A DNA stretch of 64,000 nt from assembly GCA_017463255.1 (NCBI GenBank), contig JAFTPP010000013.1, positions 124,001 to 188,000 of the forward strand, given 5' to 3'. The notes below the pieces were generated by a model. It had not been told where the DNA came from, ran no database searches, and saw only the letters and a list, made by a program, of their open reading frames with translations. Shown here piece by piece: positions 1 through 8,420 of this stretch (its first letter is position 1; every line of letters begins with the position of its first letter). A program made the translations under genes and the position numbers. The DNA comes from Lachnospiraceae bacterium. GTDB lineage: Bacteria; Bacillota; Clostridia; Lachnospirales; Lachnospiraceae.

Positions 1-1229
1 CAATCATCTATGATGGTCAGGTTAAGATGGCTCATCTTGCAATCGTTGCAGGCTTCTCTGTAAACGGTGTAGCAAGACTTCATACAGAAATCTTAAAGAA
101 CGAACAGTTAAAAGATTTCTATGACATGATGCCTGAGAAATTCAATAATAAGACAAACGGTATTACACAGAGAAGATTCCTCTTACATGGTAACCCACTT
201 CTTGCAGACTGGGTAACAGCACATGTAGGCGATGAATGGATTACAGATCTTCCTAAGATTAATAAGTTAAAAGTATACGCAGATGATGAAAAAGCACAGC
301 ATGAGTTTATGAACATCAAATATCAGAATAAACTCCGTCTTGCAAAATACATCAAAGAGCATAACGGAATTGAAGTTGACCCACGTTCTATTTTTGACGT
401 ACAGGTTAAGAGACTTCATGAGTATAAGAGACAGTTATTAAACATTCTTCATGTAATGCACTTATATAACCAGTTAAAAGACAATCCAACTATGGAATTC
501 TATCCGAGAACTTTCATCTTTGGTGCAAAAGCGGCAGCAGGCTATATGAATGCAAAACTTACCATTAAGTTAATCAACTCTGTAGCAGATGTGATTAACA
601 ACGATGCTTCCATTGGTGGCAAGTTAAAAGTTGTATTTATTGAAAACTACCGTGTATCTAACGCTGAGATTATCTTTGCCGCAGCAGATGTTTCTGAACA
701 GATTTCTACTGCAAGTAAGGAGGCTTCCGGTACAGGTAATATGAAGTTCATGTTAAACGGTGCTTTGACACTTGGAACCATGGACGGAGCAAATGTGGAA
801 ATCGTAGAAGAAGTAGGTAAAGAGAACGCATTTATCTTTGGTCTTTCTTCTGATGAAGTTATCCGTTATGAGAACTTCGGCGGATACAATCCGATGGATA
901 TCTTTAATAACGACCAGGATATCAGACGTGTTCTTATGCAGTTAATTAACGGAACCTATGCTCCAAACGATCCTGATTTATTCAGACCGCTTTATAACTC
1001 ACTCTTAAATACCTTAAGCACATCAAAGGCTGATACTTACTTTATCTTAAAAGACTTTAAGTCTTACGCAGAAGCACAGAAACAAGTAGAAGCAGCTTAC
1101 CGTGATGAAAAGGGTTGGGCTAAGAGTGCAATCTTAAATGTTGCTTGTTCAGGTAAATTTACATCAGACCGTACCATAAAACAGTACGTTGATGAAATCT
1201 GGCATCTTGATAAGGTAGTGTTGAAATAG
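1..1229 (+). CDS. glgP: Glycogen/starch phosphorylase, C-terminal part
   Basis: The reading frame is already open at base 3, so this is the C-terminal 408 residues of a longer gene that starts before the window. The protein releases glucose-1-phosphate from alpha-1,4-glucans in the cytoplasm using pyridoxal phosphate. The PLP lysine lies in the family motif EASGTGNMKF, with the Lys codon at 744-746, followed by LNGALTLGTMDGANVEI, the phosphorylase signature. The upstream KMAHLAIVAGFSVNGVA and KRLHEYKRQLLN blocks are also typical. It ends at TAG 1227-1229. A gap of about 75 bases without an obvious strong terminator precedes the next gene. Family identification is secure; whether it prefers glycogen or maltodextrin cannot be decided from this part. 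Confidence 0.96.
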   Translation, partial: IIYDGQVKMAHLAIVAGFSVNGVARLHTEILKNEQLKDFYDMMPEKFNNKTNGITQRRFLLHGNPLLADWVTAHVGDEWITDLPKINKLKVYADDEKAQHEFMNIKYQNKLRLAKYIKEHNGIEVDPRSIFDVQVKRLHEYKRQLLNILHVMHLYNQLKDNPTMEFYPRTFIFGAKAAAGYMNAKLTIKLINSVADVINNDASIGGKLKVVFIENYRVSNAEIIFAAADVSEQISTASKEASGTGNMKFMLNGALTLGTMDGANVEIVEEVGKENAFIFGLSSDEVIRYENFGGYNPMDIFNNDQDIRRVLMQLINGTYAPNDPDLFRPLYNSLLNTLSTSKADTYFILKDFKSYAEAQKQVEAAYRDEKGWAKSAILNVACSGKFTSDRTIKQYVDEIWHLDKVVLK

Positions 1230-1304
1230 TTATAAAAGATGTGGCGAAAACGTATCGCAAAAGTCATCGCTATGTTTGGAATGTAGTGGTGTATGGAGAC
1301 GAAT

Positions 1305-2195
1305 ATGAAACGAATCTTCGAATATAAGATTCCAAGTGATTTTAAAGACAGGTCAATCTCTGATTACCTGTCTTTTCTTGGATATTCTTCACAGAACAAA
1401 ACTGAATTAAAAAAGATTCCTGAAAGTGTAATGTTAAACAGCGTCTGGTCGTATATGACGGACAAGCTTAAGGAAGGCGATACCCTTGTCATTAAGGTGT
1501 CAGAGGAGGTTTCTTCTTCTAACATTGTTCCAAGACAATTGCCCCTAAATATTGTTTATGAGGACGAGGACATTCTGGTGGTAAATAAATCAGGAGATAT
1601 GCCGATTCATCCGTCCCAGAATCATTACGAAGATACCCTTGCCAATGCAGTCATGTATTACTATAATGCACAGGGAATTCCTTATGTGTTCCGTTGCTTA
1701 AACCGCCTTGACAGGGAGACAAGCGGCTTAACGGTAATGGCTAAGAACATGGTAAGCGGAGCGATTCTGTCCCGCATGGTTATGAACCGTGAAATGCACA
1801 GGGAGTACATTGCTCTTGTGGAAGGGAAAACGGCTGAGTCAGGAATGATTGACAAACCCATTGGGCGTAAGGAAGGCTCAACCATTGAGCGAAAGATTGA
1901 CTATGAAAAGGGCGAGCATGCCGTAACCCATTATAAACGCTTAAGTTATGACGAAAAAAAGAATGTTTCCAAGCTTCTTTTATGGCTTGAAACCGGACGT
2001 ACCCACCAGATTCGCGTACACATGGATTCTGAAGGACACCCCCTCTTAGGTGACGGAATCTATAATCCTACGAATCATCAGATGGAGCGGCAGGCTCTGC
2101 ACAGCTACAGACTGACCTTTAAACATCCTATTACAGGAAAAGAGATGGAGTTTACGGCAGAGGTGCCTGAGGATATGAGAAATGCCATACTTTGA
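1305..2195 (+). CDS. RluA-family pseudouridine synthase
   Basis: Predicted 296-residue cytoplasmic enzyme that converts specific uridines in rRNA or tRNA to pseudouridine. The RluA signature RLDRETSGL, with the catalytic Asp, lies near residue 145, and the later GRTHQIRVHMDSEGHPLLGD block is the second family hallmark. The N-terminal ~80 residues resemble the short S4-like part seen in many family members. ATG 1305 is preferred over ATG 1293 because GGAGAC at 1295-1300 then lies at proper ribosome-binding distance. The stop codon is embedded in the left arm of the following terminator. The target nucleotide cannot be predicted, because the RluA/C/D subgroups share these motifs. Confidence 0.9.
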   Translation: MKRIFEYKIPSDFKDRSISDYLSFLGYSSQNKTELKKIPESVMLNSVWSYMTDKLKEGDTLVIKVSEEVSSSNIVPRQLPLNIVYEDEDILVVNKSGDMPIHPSQNHYEDTLANAVMYYYNAQGIPYVFRCLNRLDRETSGLTVMAKNMVSGAILSRMVMNREMHREYIALVEGKTAESGMIDKPIGRKEGSTIERKIDYEKGEHAVTHYKRLSYDEKKNVSKLLLWLETGRTHQIRVHMDSEGHPLLGDGIYNPTNHQMERQALHSYRLTFKHPITGKEMEFTAEVPEDMRNAIL

Positions 2196-2223
2196 TAATA
2201 TTTCAAGGTATGGCGTTTTTTTT
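2184..2223 (+). terminator. Intrinsic terminator of the RluA-type gene
   Basis: An 11-bp stem with one G-U pair (GCCATACTTTG at 2184-2194 against CAAGGTATGGC at 2204-2214) is followed by a run of eight T. The upstream gene's stop codon lies inside the left arm. Confidence 0.85.
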
Positions 2224-2245
2224 ATAAATCTTTTGAAAAAGATAC

Positions 2246-2298
2246 TTGACACACAAGGTCTAACGCATTAAACTAAAAACAAGTTTAACGCATTAAAC
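2246..2298 (+). promoter_or_regulatory. Promoter with two BlaI-type operators
   Basis: A -35 box TTGACA (2246-2251) and a -10-like TAAACT (2269-2274) are separated by 17 bases. Two dyads overlie and follow it: GTCTAA-CGCA-TTAAAC at 2258-2273 and the perfect GTTTAA-CGCA-TTAAAC at 2283-2298, 25 bp apart centre to centre. The first dyad covers the -10 region. Position directly before a BlaI-family repressor gene suggests autoregulation, as in blaI/mecI systems. The repeat and spacing are seen directly; the binding protein is inferred. Confidence 0.75.
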
Positions 2299-2329
2299 CT
2301 TGTGTAAAAGAGAAAGGACAGATATCAAG

Positions 2330-2701
2330 ATGAACATTCCAAAGATATTCGAAAGTGAATACAGATTTTGTGAGATTTTATGGGAGAATGAACCTATATC
2401 CAGTACAGAGCTTGTTCGTCTTTGTGCCGAGCAGCTGGAGTGGAAGAAATCTACCACTTATACTGTAATCCGCAGATTATCAGAGCGAGGCGTTATTAAA
2501 TCAGAAGACGCCATTGTTACTTCTTTGGTAAGCAGGGAAGAAGCCCAGAGCGCAGAGAGTAAGGAAGTAGTGGAAAGAACTTTTAACGGTTCCCTGCCAC
2601 AGTTTATTGCCGCATTTACAAGACAGCAGAATCTGACGGAAAGTGAGCTTGATAAGATTCAAAAGATGATTGATGACTATAGGAGGGAGCAGCATGAGTA
2701 A
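2330..2701 (+). CDS. BlaI/MecI/CopY-family transcriptional repressor
   Basis: A 123-residue winged-helix repressor. The N-terminal half (ESEYRFCEILWENEPIS..., then KKSTTYTVIRRLSERG) matches the BlaI/MecI recognition region; the C-terminal half would be the dimerisation and cleavage arm. ATG 2330 is chosen because the protein then begins MNIPKIFESE, as family members do, with AAAGGA at 2313-2318 as ribosome-binding site; the longer frame from 2300 has no such support. Its stop overlaps the start of the M56 peptidase gene (ATG 2694), implying translational coupling. By family precedent it is inactivated when its partner peptidase senses a signal. It likely binds the two dyads at 2258-2298 and controls both genes. 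Confidence 0.9.
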   Translation: MNIPKIFESEYRFCEILWENEPISSTELVRLCAEQLEWKKSTTYTVIRRLSERGVIKSEDAIVTSLVSREEAQSAESKEVVERTFNGSLPQFIAAFTRQQNLTESELDKIQKMIDDYRREQHE

Positions 2702-5240
2702 TTTCTGGTTAGAAAAATTATTGGTTACCCTGTTTGACCATAGTCTTATTGTGTGCTATTTCATTATCGCAGTCCTCCTAATCCGTGGTATTTTCCGTAA
2801 GATGCCGCGAAAGTGGATTTGTGTCCTTTGGTTACTTGTTGGAATTAGTCTTGCGTGTCCGGTTACCATTGAGAGTCCATTTTCAGTGATTTCTGAAGAA
2901 TCGGTTGCAAAAGATGTGGTATTCAAACATCTGATAACGGACAGTAATGCAGAAAGCACTACTCTTTATATCAGTCCCAAGCTGGAGCATGAGACTTTAG
3001 GAGTGGGGCAGCCTTTGGTAAATGAGGAGCAACAAACAGAGCAATCAGTAGTATATGAGGAAACCGAAACCGGTTTTTGGCAGCAATTTACACATATTGC
3101 ATCCATCATTTGGGTTGCTGGCATTGTAGTAATGATAGCTTATGGAATTTACAGCTATCTTCGGATTTACAGTAAGGTACGTTTTGCCGTTCCGGAAATA
3201 GTAAATGGGAAAAAGATATATCGTTGTGATAAGATAGCTTCTTCTTTTTTATTTGGATTTATCAGACCGAGAATTATGGTTCCTACCGGCCTTAAGGGAA
3301 AATCCTTAGAGCTTATTACGGAGCACGAACTGGTTCATAAAAAAAGAGGGGATTTCATTACCAAGCCGGTAGCATATCTTTTGCTGACGGTATTCTGGTT
3401 TCAGCCCCTTGTGTGGGTTGCATATTTTTGCTTATGCAGGGATATTGAGTTGGCATGCGATGAACAGGTTATTGGGAATATAGGAGAACAATGTAAAGCA
3501 GACTATTCACAGGCACTTTTGAATGAGTCCGTACCCAGACGGTTTATTACATTATGTCCTGTGGCTTTTGGGGAAATCGGTGTGAAAAAGAGAGTAAAAA
3601 ATGTATTATCTTATAAGAACCCTGCTATGTGGGTTTCTGTTTTGGCAATTCTTGTGGTAATCATTGTTGCAGTTTGCTTCATGACCCGTAAGGAAGACAA
3701 AGAGCAGGCTGTTATAGACAGTGAAGTTCAAAAGGAACAGGAAAATGCAGAAGATGCCAAATATGGTCATGTGGATGAGTATGACGTTTCTGCCGGTGAG
3801 ACGGGGAATGGACATGTAGACGTGTATGATGTCTCTACGGGCGAGTATATAGATGTAGAGTATGAAGAGATATATGACGTTTCCCAAGTAGGCGGTGCCG
3901 ATGACGGTGAGGTTGAGGTGAACATACAGGAGATTGTTCCATCAGAAAAAATAGAAAAAGATGGAACCACGGTAGTCATTTACGATACACTTGATGGAGA
4001 GTATGCATATGATATCGTTGATGAGCAGGGGAATGCAATTTCGGTATCACCGAATGATGACCCGGGCATAACGTATGAATACAATCATAGAACCAACCAA
4101 TGGTATATCGCCGGAACTGATGAAGTGTACGAATTGCCGGAACAGGTAAAAGACGGATTGAAAGAATATAGTCAAACGGCAAGAGCAAACCAAATTGCTC
4201 ACCAGTACGAGGAATTTATATATTGGTATGAAGATTTAACCCATGATGGCATTAAGGATGAGATTATTGTAGACTTAACCAATGTTCAAATGCCTCTTTT
4301 GGAAGAAGAAAAAACCATCCGGGTTATATCCGGCGCTACGGGAAAAGAAGTATTTTGGGGCACGGCTCATGAAGTTCATTCAGGCTATACCAGCTATTAC
4401 CTCTATAAACGGGAAGGTGAATATTACTTATTCCAGTGGTCTCCTGATATGTGGCAGGGCGATGCTGATTATCACTATGAACTATTCTATGTTACTGAGG
4501 ATGGGGAAAAGAAAGTTGTAACTGAGGATTCACTTGAATTTATATATGAGGACCCTGCGAAAGATCTTGATATGCAGCTTTTGGATTTTTCGAAGCGTGT
4601 AAATATGTATCTTCAATATTCAACTTTGCTTATTAACACTTACTCAGGACAGACATACTATGGTGTGCCGGGAAAAAATGTAAGGCTTCTCTATAATCCG
4701 ATTCAGCAAATACAGGATTTACGATATTTTATTTTAGATAAATATGGAGAATTGGCAGAATATCCCGATGTCACTTATTGTAGTCAGGAATCTGATTATG
4801 TGTGGGAGCGAATTGTAGAGATTACTCCATATAGTGACAGTGAGTGGGCGGCTAGCGAAATAGATTACCTTGAAAAGGAATTAACGCGACTTAGCAACAA
4901 ATCAGAAGAAGTAAGCGCTAACGCTGCGGAAGAATTCCAAAAGCAATTGACATTAAGCTCTTATGAGAACCAGGTAGAATACTATACTGAGTGTGAAGAA
5001 GAGTGTAGGGAGAAATTAGCAGAAGCAATTAAGTGGAGAGATTATTACTTAGGTGTTGCCGCTGATTTGGAAAAACTTGATAATAGTGAGGCTTATGATA
5101 TTAACTATTACCGAAACAATGGCGAACGTTATGGACTTAAGGTAATTGAGTATGAGGAAGAACTTAACACAATATTACGCCAAAAAGAATATTATCAGAA
5201 TACGTACAATTATCTTTTTGAACAATACAGCAATCAATAA
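2694..5240 (+). CDS. BlaR1-like M56 metallopeptidase with unusual sensor region
   Basis: A predicted 848-residue membrane protein. Four transmembrane stretches occur in the first ~250 residues, and the zinc protease motif HELVH is at residues 211-215, as in BlaR1/MecR1. A fifth membrane span (AMWVSVLAILVVIIVAV) near residue 320 leads to an extracellular region of about 500 residues. That region is acidic at first (repeated DVSAGE/YDVST segments), contains the calcium-loop-like DLTHDGIKDE, and ends in a long Glu/Tyr-rich coiled coil. No penicillin-binding SxxK/SxN/KTG set is visible, so the signal is probably not a beta-lactam. AGGAGGGAG just upstream supports ATG 2694, which overlaps the repressor stop by 8 bases. 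Inferred role: sense an envelope signal and relieve BlaI-type repression. Confidence 0.85.
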   Translation: MSNFWLEKLLVTLFDHSLIVCYFIIAVLLIRGIFRKMPRKWICVLWLLVGISLACPVTIESPFSVISEESVAKDVVFKHLITDSNAESTTLYISPKLEHETLGVGQPLVNEEQQTEQSVVYEETETGFWQQFTHIASIIWVAGIVVMIAYGIYSYLRIYSKVRFAVPEIVNGKKIYRCDKIASSFLFGFIRPRIMVPTGLKGKSLELITEHELVHKKRGDFITKPVAYLLLTVFWFQPLVWVAYFCLCRDIELACDEQVIGNIGEQCKADYSQALLNESVPRRFITLCPVAFGEIGVKKRVKNVLSYKNPAMWVSVLAILVVIIVAVCFMTRKEDKEQAVIDSEVQKEQENAEDAKYGHVDEYDVSAGETGNGHVDVYDVSTGEYIDVEYEEIYDVSQVGGADDGEVEVNIQEIVPSEKIEKDGTTVVIYDTLDGEYAYDIVDEQGNAISVSPNDDPGITYEYNHRTNQWYIAGTDEVYELPEQVKDGLKEYSQTARANQIAHQYEEFIYWYEDLTHDGIKDEIIVDLTNVQMPLLEEEKTIRVISGATGKEVFWGTAHEVHSGYTSYYLYKREGEYYLFQWSPDMWQGDADYHYELFYVTEDGEKKVVTEDSLEFIYEDPAKDLDMQLLDFSKRVNMYLQYSTLLINTYSGQTYYGVPGKNVRLLYNPIQQIQDLRYFILDKYGELAEYPDVTYCSQESDYVWERIVEITPYSDSEWAASEIDYLEKELTRLSNKSEEVSANAAEEFQKQLTLSSYENQVEYYTECEEECREKLAEAIKWRDYYLGVAADLEKLDNSEAYDINYYRNNGERYGLKVIEYEEELNTILRQKEYYQNTYNYLFEQYSNQ

Positions 5241-5246
5241 TTGAGT

Positions 5247-5287
5247 GAAACGGCAGAACAAAGGAGGGTTCTGCCGTTTCGTTGTTT
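5247..5287 (+). terminator. Intrinsic terminator after the M56 gene
   Basis: A perfect 13-bp stem, GAAACGGCAGAAC (5247-5259) with GTTCTGCCGTTTC (5268-5280), is followed by a T-rich stretch (GTTGTTTTTTT). Confidence 0.85.
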
Positions 5288-5332
5288 TTTTCAACTGTAA
5301 GATAGTTGTATTTAGAATGAGGAAGTTTGTCG

Positions 5333-5473
5333 GGGGTCTCAAGAAGCATATTTTTGTGCCCAGACCCCGTGAAGAGAGGTTTTAGAGTCCAAATAGGAAA
5401 AATAAAGAGGTCTGGGGGTACTACGGCTTGAGAAACAGAATAAGACCCCGGAAAATTAAGAATAGTGGGGTCT
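5333..5473. repeat. Array of inverted GGGGTCT/AGACCCC heptamers
   Basis: The 368-base gap before the aconitase-family gene holds GGGGTCT at 5333-5339, AGACCCC at 5362-5368, GAGGTCT at 5407-5413, AGACCCC at 5443-5449 and GGGGTCT at 5467-5473. Orientations alternate, so at least two short stems with 22-29 base loops could form. No gene with proper features was found in this gap. Function unknown. Confidence 0.6.
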
Positions 5474-5523
5474 GACAAACGGAAAGGCGACGCTGGTACC
5501 CTTGATAGTAAAGTTTTGTCTAC

Positions 5524-5552
5524 TTGCATATTCCCATGGATTTCGTTATAAT
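5524..5552 (+). promoter_or_regulatory. Probable promoter of the aconitase-family gene
   Basis: TTGCAT (5524-5529) and a perfect TATAAT (5547-5552) are 17 bases apart, 58 bases before ATG 5610. The -35 box is weak and the -10 strong. Confidence 0.55.
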
Positions 5553-5609
5553 CAGAGAAGTGCATTATTTTCAGACATTAATATGATGTAAATAGATGGA
5601 GGAGAACCA

Positions 5610-7901
5610 ATGATTAAATTACTTGATGGCGGAGCTTATCTTGTAAACGGTGCGGAGATTATTCCCGATTCTAATGAAGCCGTAGATGCAATCCGTTCAA
5701 AAACAGGCAAAGAAATTAGCAAAAAAGAAGCAGCAGAGGCTACTATTGCTTATGGTATTTTAAAATCACACAATACCTCAGGCAATATGGATAAATTAAA
5801 AATCAAATTTGATAAATTAACATCACATGATATCACTTTTGTTGGTATTATCCAGACTGCCCGTGCTTCAGGACTTGAAAAGTTTCCTGTACCATATGTA
5901 CTTACAAACTGTCACAACTCATTATGTGCAGTAGGCGGAACCATTAATGAAGATGACCACATGTATGGTCTGACATGCGCTAAAAAATACGGCGGAGTTT
6001 ATGTTCCACCTCATCAGGCAGTTATCCATCAGTTTGCAAGAGAAATGCTTGCAGGCGGCGGTAAGATGATTCTTGGTTCAGACTCTCATACACGTTATGG
6101 TGCGTTAGGTACCATGGCAATGGGTGAAGGTGGTCCTGAATTAGTAAAACAGTTATTAAACCAGACCTATGACATTAACATGCCAAAGGTTGTAGGTGTA
6201 TATATGACAGGTACTCCTATGAAGGGTGTTGGTCCTCAGGACGTTGCCCTTGCAATTATTGGGGCTGTATTTAAAAACGGCTATGTGAAAAACTCCGTAA
6301 TGGAATTTGTGGGACCGGGTGTATCCAACCTTTCTGCTGATTTTAGAATCGGTGTTGACGTAATGACAACGGAAACAACTTGTCTTTCTTCTATCTGGAA
6401 AACAGATGATGAAATCAAGGAGTTCTACGATATCCACGGACGTAGCGCAGATTATGCAGAATTGAATCCCGGGGAAGTTGCTTACTATGACGGCATGATT
6501 GAGGTGGACTTAGGTGCAATCAAACCTATGATTGCTATGCCATTCCATCCAAGTAACGTATATACAATCGAAGAATTAAACGCAAACCTTGAAGATATCT
6601 TGGTAGACTGCGAGAAAAAAGCACTTGTCAGCTTAGACGGTGCAGTTGATTTCAAATTAACAGATAAAATCCGTAATGGTAAATTATATGTAGAACAGGG
6701 TATTATTGCAGGTTGTGCAGGTGGTGGATTTGAAAACATCTGTGCAGCAGCAGATATCTTAAAAGGTGCAAGCATCGGTGCAGATGAATTCACATTAAGC
6801 GTATATCCTGCTTCCACACCAATCTATATGGAACTTGCAAGAAACGGCGCATTAGCTAACTTAATCGCTACAGGTGCCATTGTAAAAACAGCATTCTGCG
6901 GTCCTTGCTTTGGTGCCGGAGATACTCCTGCAAATAACGCATTCAGTATCCGTCACTCAACACGTAACTTCCCGAACCGTGAAGGTTCTAAGTTACAGAG
7001 CGGACAGATTGCTTCCGTTGCACTTATGGATGCACGTTCTATCGCTGCAACTGCTGCTAACAAAGGTTACTTAACAGCAGCGACAGATGTTCCGGAAAGA
7101 ATCGGACAGTATAAATATCACTTTGATAAGAGCATCTACGAGAATCGTGTATTTGATTCTAAGGGTGTTGCTGATCCAAGTGTTGAAGTTAAATTTGGTC
7201 CAAACATTAAAGACTGGCCATCTATGGTAGCTTTGACAGATAACCTTGTATTAAAAGTGGTTTCAGAGATTCATGACCCTGTTACAACAACAGACGAATT
7301 GATTCCTTCAGGTGAGACATCATCATACCGTTCAAATCCATTAGGACTCGCTGAATTTACTCTTTCTCGTAAAGACCCTGCATATGTAGGACTTGCAAAA
7401 GAAGTACAGAAGGCAGAATATGCAAGACGTGACGGTAAGGCTCCTGCAACTGAGCTTAAAGAATTAGGCGATGTAATGAACGCAATTAACAAGGTATATC
7501 CTGATGCAGTAAATGAAAATACCGGAATCGGTAGCACCATTTTTGCAGTAAAACCGGGCGACGGTTCTGCACGTGAGCAGGCTGCTTCCTGCCAGAAAGT
7601 ATTAGGCGGCTGGGCAAACATTGCTAACGAATATGCTACTAAGAGATACCGCAGCAACTTAATTAACTGGGGTATGCTTCCATTCATCATTGATGAGGGA
7701 GAACTTCCGTTTAAGAACCATGATTACATCTTCATTCCACAGGTTCGCAAGGCTGTTGAAGAAAAAGCTTCAGAAATCAAGGCATACAAAGTGGATGCCG
7801 AAGGCTTACATGAATTCACATTAAAACTTGGCGAATTAACAGATGAGGAAAGACAGATTATCTTAAAAGGCTGTTTGATTAACTATAACCGCGTAAATTA
7901 A
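5610..7901 (+). CDS. Aconitase-family hydratase
   Basis: A 763-residue cytoplasmic [4Fe-4S] enzyme of the aconitase superfamily. The cluster cysteines are visible: one in [15 protein letters not shown] near residue 370 and two in [16 protein letters not shown] near residues 430-433, the latter matching the CGPC block of aconitases. The C-terminal swivel domain carries [15 protein letters not shown]. In anaerobes such proteins are usually labelled aconitate hydratase or just hydratase, and act on citrate/isocitrate or a related 3-carboxylate. The exact substrate cannot be read from sequence, and no citrate synthase or isocitrate dehydrogenase gene is adjacent. The start is supported by GGAGGAG at proper spacing. 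It stands alone between its own promoter and terminator. Confidence 0.9.
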   Translation: MIKLLDGGAYLVNGAEIIPDSNEAVDAIRSKTGKEISKKEAAEATIAYGILKSHNTSGNMDKLKIKFDKLTSHDITFVGIIQTARASGLEKFPVPYVLTNCHNSLCAVGGTINEDDHMYGLTCAKKYGGVYVPPHQAVIHQFAREMLAGGGKMILGSDSHTRYGALGTMAMGEGGPELVKQLLNQTYDINMPKVVGVYMTGTPMKGVGPQDVALAIIGAVFKNGYVKNSVMEFVGPGVSNLSADFRIGVDVMTTETTCLSSIWKTDDEIKEFYDIHGRSADYAELNPGEVAYYDGMIEVDLGAIKPMIAMPFHPSNVYTIEELNANLEDILVDCEKKALVSLDGAVDFKLTDKIRNGKLYVEQGIIAGCAGGGFENICAAADILKGASIGADEFTLSVYPASTPIYMELARNGALANLIATGAIVKTAFCGPCFGAGDTPANNAFSIRHSTRNFPNREGSKLQSGQIASVALMDARSIAATAANKGYLTAATDVPERIGQYKYHFDKSIYENRVFDSKGVADPSVEVKFGPNIKDWPSMVALTDNLVLKVVSEIHDPVTTTDELIPSGETSSYRSNPLGLAEFTLSRKDPAYVGLAKEVQKAEYARRDGKAPATELKELGDVMNAINKVYPDAVNENTGIGSTIFAVKPGDGSAREQAASCQKVLGGWANIANEYATKRYRSNLINWGMLPFIIDEGELPFKNHDYIFIPQVRKAVEEKASEIKAYKVDAEGLHEFTLKLGELTDEERQIILKGCLINYNRVN

Positions 7902-7906
7902 TTTGT

Positions 7907-7942
7907 AAAAAGCATTCTATCGTTAGGGTAGAATGCTTTTTT
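7907..7942 (+). terminator. Intrinsic terminator after the hydratase gene
   Basis: An approximately 12-bp stem, AAAAGCATTCTA with TAGAATGCTTTT, encloses a 9-base loop and runs into TTTTTT. Confidence 0.9.
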
Positions 7943-8017
7943 GAATGCTGATACGGAGTGTATCATTCACTCTGTTTGTCGGAAATGATTTCCCACGCAG
8001 CCATTTTTTGGCAGAAA

Positions 8018-8173
8018 GGGTATATTATGAAAATAATGTCTTGAAATACCCGATTTCCACCATGAAAAGTCCATTAAAAAGAGAAAAAGGGTATTTTTTT
8101 AAAAGAATTATATAAAATACCCGGAAAAATACAAAATATAGGGTATCAGGACATGATTCGGCAACATATACCC
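8018..8173. repeat. Alternating GGGTAT/ATACCC inverted repeat array
   Basis: Six hexamers alternate strictly in orientation: GGGTAT 8018, ATACCC 8046, GGGTAT 8089, ATACCC 8117, GGGTAT 8141, ATACCC 8168. They give three successive stem-loop units of 33-34 bases each. The middle unit has 9-bp arms (GGGTATTTT/AAAATACCC). The 7.94-8.25 kb stretch carries no supportable gene. Similar alternating heptamers lie on the other side of the hydratase gene. Function unknown. Confidence 0.6.
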
Positions 8174-8251
8174 ACAGGGACTTGTGCTGTATGAAATCCT
8201 GAAAACTTTTTCACGAAATAAAGTAACTTTCTTAAGATTTGCACTTAAAAC

Positions 8252-8278
8252 TAAAGTTCATATCAATTTGCCCGATAA
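8252..8278 (+). promoter_or_regulatory. SigD/FliA (flagellar sigma) promoter
   Basis: TAAAGTTC (8252-8259), 11 bases, then CCCGATAA (8271-8278). This fits the SigD/sigma-28 consensus TAAA-N14-16-GCCGATAA with a single change in the first base of the -10 element. It lies about 140 bases before the gene at 8421. Confidence 0.85.
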
Positions 8279-8284
8279 TTACAA

Positions 8285-8367
8285 TACAAAGCTTTGGAGA
8301 TGTATTGTATGACCACGGATGGTTTCAAAAAAGAGCAGATGCTCAATTTCGAAACCATCCTTTTTTT
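8285..8367 (+). ncRNA. Candidate SigD-dependent small RNA or attenuated leader
   Basis: Transcription from the SigD promoter should start near 8285. The first ~83 bases contain a hairpin-forming segment (arms 8281-8288 and 8301-8308, whose first bases may precede the start site; the loop contains GGAG). A very strong terminator-like hairpin follows: GGATGGTTTC 8317-8326 with GAAACCATCC 8351-8360, a nested GAGCA/TGCTC stem at 8333-8344, and seven T at 8361-8367. The gene at 8421 begins beyond this terminator, so the RNA is either a free small RNA with readthrough or a regulated leader. No known RNA family was recognised. Confidence 0.5.
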
Positions 8368-8420
8368 ATTAAGTGAATACCACACGTAGACAGAAATGTT
8401 ATTTAGTAAGGAGGGTGTAT

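Noticed and set aside
5164..5565. 133-residue minus-strand frame in the gap before the hydratase gene
   Set aside because: It covers the M56 gene's end, its terminator and the hydratase promoter, has no ribosome site and no recognisable motif.
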